Positions 59,117 to 64,000 of a stretch of DNA of 64,000 bases are shown one piece after another (position 1 is the stretch's first letter; every line of letters starts with the position of its first letter). Where the stretch lies: the NCBI RefSeq assembly GCF_014650035.1, contig NZ_BMUE01000024.1, positions 1 to 64,000 of the forward strand. The letters run 5' to 3'. The notes under the pieces were generated by a model that saw only the letters and a program-made list of their open reading frames with translations, did no database searches and was not told the origin of the DNA. Source of the stretch: Streptomyces lucensis JCM 4490. GTDB lineage: Bacteria > Actinomycetota > Actinomycetes > Streptomycetales > Streptomycetaceae. The position numbers and the translations under genes were made by a program.

Positions 59117-60459
59117 GCGTTCACCTCCGGGCGGTCGGCCCAGGCCGTCGACTTGGCCGGGTCGAAGGGGCAGCCCCGGCCCGTGATGTGCTGCTCGTAC
59201 TCCTCGCGGAAGTACTTCAGCGAGGAGAAGATCGGGGACGCGGCGCCGTCGCCGAGGGCGCAGAAGGACTTGCCGTTGATGTTGTCGGCGATGTCGGCGA
59301 GCTTGTCGAGGTCGGACATGGCGCCCTTGCCGGCCTCGATGTCCCGCATCAGCTGCACCAGCCAGTACGTCCCCTCGCGGCAGGGTGTGCACTTGCCGCA
59401 GGACTCGTGGGCGTAGAACTCGGTCCAGCGGGTCACCGCCCGCACCACGCAGGTCGTCTCGTCGAAGCACTGCAGGGCCTTGGTGCCGAGCATGGAGCCC
59501 GCGGCGCCGACCCCTTCGTAGTCGAGGGGGACGTCGAGGTGCTCGTCGGTGAACATCGGCGTCGAGGAGCCGCCGGGTGTCCAGAACTTCAGCCGGTGCC
59601 CGGGCCGCATGCCGCCGCTCATGTCGAGGAGCTGGCGGAGCGTGATGCCGAGCGGGGCCTCGTACTGGCCGGGGCTCGCGACGTGGCCGCTGAGCGAGTA
59701 GAGCGTGAAGCCCGGGGACTTCTCGCTGCCCATCGACCTGAACCAGTCCTTGCCGTTTTTCAGGATGGCGGGAACCGACGCGATCGACTCGACGTTGTTC
59801 ACGACAGTGGGACAGGCGTAGAGGCCTTCCACCGCAGGGAAGGGGGGACGAAGCCGCGGTTGGCCACGGCGGCCTTCGAGCGAGTCGAGCAGTGCGGTCT
59901 CCTCACCGCAGATGTACGCGCCGGCGCCGGCGTGCACGGTGAGTTCGAGGTCGAGTCCGCTGCCCAGGATGTTCTCGCCGAGGTAGCCCGCCGCGTAGGC
60001 CTCGCGCACGGCCTCGTGCAACCGCCGCAGAACGGGGACGACCTCGCCACGCAGGTAGATGAAGGCGTGCGACGACCTGATGGCGTAGCACGCGATCACG
60101 ATGCCCTCGATGAGGCTGTGCGGGTTCGCGAAGAGGAGCGGGATGTCCTTGCAGGTCCCGGGCTCCGACTCGTCGGCGTTGACAACCAGATAGTGCGGCT
60201 TTCCATCGCCCTGCGGAATGAACTGCCACTTCATTCCGGTCGGGAATCCCGCGCCGCCGCGCCCGCGCAGACCGGATTCCTTGACGTAGGCGATCAGGTC
60301 GTCGGGTGACATGGCGAGCGCCTTGCGCAGGCCCTCGTACCCCTCGTGCCTCCGGTAGACGTCCATGCTCCAGGACCGGTCCTCGTCCCAGAAGGCCGAC
60401 AGCACGGGTGCGAGCAGCTTCTCGGGGCTCGTGTCCTTGAGTTCGGCTGCCACGGTCAT
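59113..60459 (-). CDS. nuoF: NADH-quinone oxidoreductase subunit F (FMN, NADH)
   Basis: The 448-residue NADH-oxidising subunit has the FMN/NADH site [18 protein letters not shown] and [19 protein letters not shown], with [15 protein letters not shown] binding cluster N3. ATG at 60459 is chosen; GTG one codon earlier is equally possible and would overlap the nuoE stop as GTGA. A ribosome binding site (GGAGG) lies upstream. It is encoded only in the main operon. Confidence 0.95.
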   Translation of the reverse strand: MTVAAELKDTSPEKLLAPVLSAFWDEDRSWSMDVYRRHEGYEGLRKALAMSPDDLIAYVKESGLRGRGGAGFPTGMKWQFIPQGDGKPHYLVVNADESEPGTCKDIPLLFANPHSLIEGIVIACYAIRSSHAFIYLRGEVVPVLRRLHEAVREAYAAGYLGENILGSGLDLELTVHAGAGAYICGEETALLDSLEGRRGQPRLRPPFPAVEGLYACPTVVNNVESIASVPAILKNGKDWFRSMGSEKSPGFTLYSLSGHVASPGQYEAPLGITLRQLLDMSGGMRPGHRLKFWTPGGSSTPMFTDEHLDVPLDYEGVGAAGSMLGTKALQCFDETTCVVRAVTRWTEFYAHESCGKCTPCREGTYWLVQLMRDIEAGKGAMSDLDKLADIADNINGKSFCALGDGAASPIFSSLKYFREEYEQHITGRGCPFDPAKSTAWADRPEVNA

Positions 60460-61328
60460 CACTCCCCCTCCTCTGCGGTGGGCCCTGCGGGGTGGGCCGG
60501 GTCGGAGGCCGATGTGTCCTGCGGCGCGTCATGGGAACTGAGGTGCTCGGCCGGCGACGGCTCGTGCACCCGGTCCTGCGGTTCGTCGTGCGGGCCGCCG
60601 TCGCGCGGGTGGACCACGCGCGCGGGTGCGGCCTCTCCCTTCGCCAGGTGGAGGCCGACCAGTGACGCGGGTCCCGCGCTGCCGCTCTCCTCGACGGCCC
60701 CGGGCCGCTCGTCGGGGAAGCCGGCGAGGATCCGCGCGGTCTCCTTGAAGGTGCACAGGCGCGCCCCGCGCGTGGGCTGTACGGGCCGTCCCGCGCGCAG
60801 GTCGTCGACCAGGCGCTTGGCGCTGCCGGGGGTCTGGTTGTCGAAGAACTCCCAGTTGACCATGACGACCGGCGCGAAGTCGCAGGCCGCGTTGCACTCG
60901 ATGTGCTCCAGGGTGACCTTGCCGTCGCCGGTGGTCTCGCCGTTGCCGACGCCCAGGTGCTCCTGGAGGGTCTCGAAGATCGCGTCGCCGCCCATCACCG
61001 CGCACAGCGTGTTGGTGCAGACGCCGACCTGGTAGTCGCCGGAGGGCCTGCGCCGGTACATGGTGTAGAAGGTCGCGACCGCGGTGACCTCGGCCGTGGT
61101 CAGGTCCAGCATGTCCGCGCAGAACCGCATGCCGGTGCGGGTGACGTGGCCCTCCTCCGACTGCACGAGGTGGAGCAGCGGAAGCAGGGCGGACCGGGAG
61201 TCGGGGTAGCGCGCGATCACCTCGCGCGCGTCCGCCTCCAGCCGGGCCCGGACGTCGTCCGGGTACGCGGGTGCGGGCAGTTCGGGCATGCCCAGGCTGA
61301 CGCCCCGCTCCGAGGAACTGGTGGTCAC
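60459..61328 (-). CDS. nuoE: NADH-quinone oxidoreductase subunit E, with acidic tail
   Basis: The 289-residue subunit has the [2Fe-2S] N1a ligands in [14 protein letters not shown] and [16 protein letters not shown], normal for NuoE. After about residue 205 an unstructured, acidic, His/Pro/Asp-rich tail (for example [20 protein letters not shown]) adds some 85 residues. GTG at 61328 overlaps nuoD. The tail may be a spacer for assembly with NuoF/G. Confidence 0.94.
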   Translation of the reverse strand: MTTSSSERGVSLGMPELPAPAYPDDVRARLEADAREVIARYPDSRSALLPLLHLVQSEEGHVTRTGMRFCADMLDLTTAEVTAVATFYTMYRRRPSGDYQVGVCTNTLCAVMGGDAIFETLQEHLGVGNGETTGDGKVTLEHIECNAACDFAPVVMVNWEFFDNQTPGSAKRLVDDLRAGRPVQPTRGARLCTFKETARILAGFPDERPGAVEESGSAGPASLVGLHLAKGEAAPARVVHPRDGGPHDEPQDRVHEPSPAEHLSSHDAPQDTSASDPAHPAGPTAEEGE

Positions 61329-62665
61329 CGGTCGACGCCTCCCATCACGGGGTCGATGGACGCGACGGCGACGATGACGTCGGCGACCTGGCCGCCCTCG
61401 CACATCGCCGCCATGGCCTGCAGGTTGGTGAAGGACGGGTCGCGGAAGTGGACCCGGTAGGGGCGGGTGCCGCCGTCGGAGACGGCGTGTACGCCTAGTT
61501 CGCCCTTGGGGGACTCGACGGCCGCGTAGGCCTGTCCCGGCGGGACGCGGAAGCCCTCGGTGACCAGCTTGAAGTGGTGGATCAGGGCCTCCATGGAGGT
61601 GCCCATGATCTTCTTGATGTGGTCGAGGGAGTTGCCGAGTCCGTCCGGCCCGAGGGCGAGCTGGGCGGGCCAGGCGATCTTCTTGTCGGCGACCATGACC
61701 GGGCCGGCCTGGAGCCGGTCCAGGCACTGCTCGACGATCCTGAGCGACTGGTTCATCTCCTCCAGGCGGATCAGGAAGCGGCCGTAGGCGTCGCAGGTGT
61801 CGGCGGTCGGGACGTCGAAGTCGTACGTCTCGTAGCCGCAGTAGGGCTGTGTCTTGCGCAGGTCGTGCGGCAGGCCGGTGGAGCGCAGGATGGGGCCGGT
61901 CGCGCCGAGGGCCATGCAGCCGGCCAGGTCGAGGTAGCCGATGTCCTGCATGCGGGCCTTGAAGATGGGGTTCCCGGTGGCGAGCTTGTCGTACTCCGGG
62001 AGGTTCTTCTTCATCTTCTTCACGAACTCGCGGATCTGGTCCACCGCGCCGGGCGGCAGGTCCTGGGCGAGTCCGCCGGGCCGGATGTACGCGTGGTTCA
62101 TGCGCAGGCCCGTGACCAGCTCGTAGATGTCGAGGATCATCTCGCGGTCACGGAACCCGTAGATCATGATCGTGGTGGCGCCCAGCTCCATGCCGCCGGT
62201 GGCGATGCACACCAGGTGGGAGGAGAGGCGGTTCAGCTCCATCAGGAGCACCCGGATGATCTTGGCGCGCTCGGTGATCTGGTCCTCGATGCCGAGGAGC
62301 TTCTCGACGGCGAGGCAGTAGGCGGTCTCGTTGAAGAAGGACGTCAGGTAGTCCATGCGCGTCACGAACGTGGTGCCCTGCGTCCAGGTCCGGTACTCGA
62401 GGTTCTTCTCGATGCCGGTGTGGAGGTAGCCGATGCCGCAGCGGGCCTCGGTGACCGTCTCGCCCTCGATCTCGAGGATCAGGCGAAGCACTCCATGGGT
62501 GGACGGGTGCTGGGGACCCATGTTGACGACGATGCGCTCGTCGTCCGCGCGGGCCGCGGACTGGACGATCTCGTCCCAGTCGCCACCGGTGACCGTGTAG
62601 ACGGTGCCCTCGGTGGTCTCGCGTGCCGAGGCGGCGGAGGCCGCGGATGCTGACTGCGTGCTCAC
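61325..62665 (-). CDS. nuoD: NADH-quinone oxidoreductase subunit D (49-kDa)
   Basis: The 446-residue quinone-site subunit has [20 protein letters not shown] near residue 40 and RIRLLM-type helices, with conserved His/Tyr of the quinone pocket ([23 protein letters not shown]). This is the only nuoD in the window; the second operon must borrow it or function differently. GTG at 62665 overlaps nuoC (GTGA). Confidence 0.95.
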   Translation of the reverse strand: MSTQSASAASAASARETTEGTVYTVTGGDWDEIVQSAARADDERIVVNMGPQHPSTHGVLRLILEIEGETVTEARCGIGYLHTGIEKNLEYRTWTQGTTFVTRMDYLTSFFNETAYCLAVEKLLGIEDQITERAKIIRVLLMELNRLSSHLVCIATGGMELGATTIMIYGFRDREMILDIYELVTGLRMNHAYIRPGGLAQDLPPGAVDQIREFVKKMKKNLPEYDKLATGNPIFKARMQDIGYLDLAGCMALGATGPILRSTGLPHDLRKTQPYCGYETYDFDVPTADTCDAYGRFLIRLEEMNQSLRIVEQCLDRLQAGPVMVADKKIAWPAQLALGPDGLGNSLDHIKKIMGTSMEALIHHFKLVTEGFRVPPGQAYAAVESPKGELGVHAVSDGGTRPYRVHFRDPSFTNLQAMAAMCEGGQVADVIVAVASIDPVMGGVDR

Positions 62666-63435
62666 GAGTACGACCTCCGCTGGTCCGGAGCCGGGATCTG
62701 GGCGCCCTTGTACTCGACGGGGATGCCGCCGAGGGGGTAGTCCTTGCGCTGCGGGTGGCCCTGCCAGTCGTCGGGCATCATGATCCGGGTCAGGGCCGGG
62801 TGACCGTCGAAGACGATCCCGAAGAAGTCGTAGGTCTCGCGCTCGTGCCAGTCGTTGGTCGGGTAGACGGAGACCAGGGACGGGATGCGCGGGTCGCCGT
62901 CGGGGGCGCTGACCTCCAGGCGGACCAGCCGGTTGTGGGTGATCGAGCGCAGGTGGTAGACGGCGTGCAGCTCGCGGCCCTTGTCCTGCGGGTAGTGGAC
63001 GCCGCTGACGCCGGTGCACAGCTCGAAGCGCAGGGCCGGGTCGTCGCGCAGGGTGCGGGCGACGCGGGGCAGGTGCTCGCGTTCGATGTGGAAGGTCAGC
63101 TCGCCGCGGTCGACGACCGTCTTCTCGATGGCGTTGCCGGGGAGGAGTCCCTGTTCCTCCAGGGCGCCCTCCAGTTCGTCGGCGACCTCGTCGAACCAGC
63201 CGCCGTAGGGGCGGGTAGCCGGTCCCGGGAGGCGGACGGAGCGGACGAGGCCGCCGTAGCCGGAGGTGTCGCCGCCGTTGTTCGCGCCGAACATGCCGCG
63301 CTGGACGCGGATCTCCTCGCCGCCCTGGCCGCGCTGGCCGGGGAGGTTGGAGGCGGAGAGGTCCTTCTCGGGGTTCACGCCGTTCGCGGGGCGGTCCGCC
63401 CCGTCGGCGCCGTTGGTGCCGTTCGCGTCGCTCAC
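62662..63435 (-). CDS. nuoC: NADH-quinone oxidoreductase subunit C
   Basis: The 257-residue 30-kDa subunit has the core [20 protein letters not shown] and [11 protein letters not shown], preceded by a 65-residue disordered N-terminus with two asparagine/glycine tracts ([15 protein letters not shown]). Unlike NuoC2 it has no C-terminal tail. GTG at 63435 overlaps nuoB by 4 nt and the stop overlaps nuoD. Confidence 0.95.
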   Translation of the reverse strand: MSDANGTNGADGADRPANGVNPEKDLSASNLPGQRGQGGEEIRVQRGMFGANNGGDTSGYGGLVRSVRLPGPATRPYGGWFDEVADELEGALEEQGLLPGNAIEKTVVDRGELTFHIEREHLPRVARTLRDDPALRFELCTGVSGVHYPQDKGRELHAVYHLRSITHNRLVRLEVSAPDGDPRIPSLVSVYPTNDWHERETYDFFGIVFDGHPALTRIMMPDDWQGHPQRKDYPLGGIPVEYKGAQIPAPDQRRSYS

Positions 63436-63986
63436 CGCAGCAGCCCCTTCATCTCGATCGTGGGCAGGGCCTTGAGCGCCGCCTCCTCCGCCTCGCGGGC
63501 CGCTTGCTCGGCGTTCACGCCGAGCTTGGAGGACTGGATCTTCTGGTGGAGCTTGAGGATCGCGTCCATCAGCATCTCGGGCCGGGGCGGGCAGCCGGGG
63601 AGGTAGATGTCGACCGGGACGATGTGGTCGACGCCCTGGACGATCGCGTAGTTGTTGAACATGCCGCCCGAGGAGGCGCAGACGCCCATGGAGATCACCC
63701 ATTTCGGGTTGGGCATCTGGTCGTAGACCTGCCTCAGGACCGGTGCCATCTTCTGGCTGACCCGGCCGGCGACGATCATCAGGTCCGCCTGGCGCGGCGA
63801 TCCGCGGAAGACCTCCATGCCGAAACGGGCGAGGTCGTAGCGGCCGGCTCCGGTGGTCATCATCTCGATGGCGCAGCAGGCCAGGCCGAAGGTGGCCGGG
63901 AAGACGGACGCCTTGCGCACCCAGCCCGCGGCCTGCTCGACGGTGGTCAGCAGGAAGCCGCTCGGCAGCTTTTCTTCGAGTCCCAT
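63432..63986 (-). CDS. nuoB: NADH-quinone oxidoreductase subunit B (N2 cluster)
   Basis: The 184-residue subunit carries [40 protein letters not shown] and [11 protein letters not shown], which supply the four cysteines of N2. It is the first whole gene at the right edge. A TAG three bases upstream of its start (63990-63992) may be the end of nuoA, which lies outside the window. Confidence 0.96.
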   Translation of the reverse strand: MGLEEKLPSGFLLTTVEQAAGWVRKASVFPATFGLACCAIEMMTTGAGRYDLARFGMEVFRGSPRQADLMIVAGRVSQKMAPVLRQVYDQMPNPKWVISMGVCASSGGMFNNYAIVQGVDHIVPVDIYLPGCPPRPEMLMDAILKLHQKIQSSKLGVNAEQAAREAEEAALKALPTIEMKGLLR

Positions 63987-64000
63987 GTCCTATTGGCCCC

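Overview
The window looks like chromosomal DNA of a Streptomyces or close relative. The GC content is very high, codons end in G or C, genes overlap as ATGA or GTGA, GTG starts are common, and the gene content is typical of the genus (two nuo operons, KorAB, YajQ, an actinobacterial c-di-AMP riboswitch). From memory it follows the core region of S. coelicolor that carries nuo, recQ, korAB, a second nuo set and yajQ; I could not align it.

Left edge (1-6 kb): the 5' part of a large TIR/NB-ARC/TPR signalling ATPase runs off the end. Next come a broken tRNA-Tyr-like sequence with its terminator, yajQ, a small GlsB-type membrane protein, an APC permease, and a yccF/htpX pair. The broken tRNA beside a TIR-NTPase suggests the edge of an integrated element or a scar. 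Next (6.2-16.3 kb, minus strand) is a 10-gene complex I operon, nuoA-B-C-H-I-J-K-L-M-N, with no nuoD, E, F or G. Divergent from it (16.6-23.8 kb) are two tandem, very similar sensor kinases, one NarL-type response regulator, and korAB, encoding a 2-oxoacid:ferredoxin oxidoreductase. A ferredoxin-linked electron input to the truncated complex I is an attractive but unproved reading.

Middle (23.8-38.2 kb): an HxlR regulator divergent from an NmrA-like reductase with an operator between them, a RarD-type exporter, a VOC protein, a TPR protein, a flavodoxin-fold reductase, an ABC exporter with a LolA-like protein, a long-chain polyprenyl diphosphate synthase (probably for menaquinone), a secreted transglycosylase behind a ydaO/c-di-AMP riboswitch, a HAD phosphatase, a fumarylacetoacetase-family enzyme and an M56 peptidase.

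Accessory operon (38.4-45.3 kb, plus strand): a GntR/UTRA regulator, an AprB-like two-cluster ferredoxin, a substrate-binding lipoprotein with a NosL-like tail, a permease and an ATPase of the nitrate/sulfonate/taurine class, and an AprA/FrdA-like flavoprotein fused to about nine HEAT repeats. This is the best candidate for a poorly described system: import of an unknown, perhaps sulfur-containing, compound coupled to an intracellular redox enzyme.

Right part (45.3-64 kb): recQ, a small secreted protein of unknown function, then the main nuo operon on the minus strand from nuoB to nuoN; nuoA should lie just beyond the right end. The main operon would feed NADH electrons to menaquinone. The second operon contains membrane-pump and connecting subunits only and would need another electron input and a NuoD from elsewhere.
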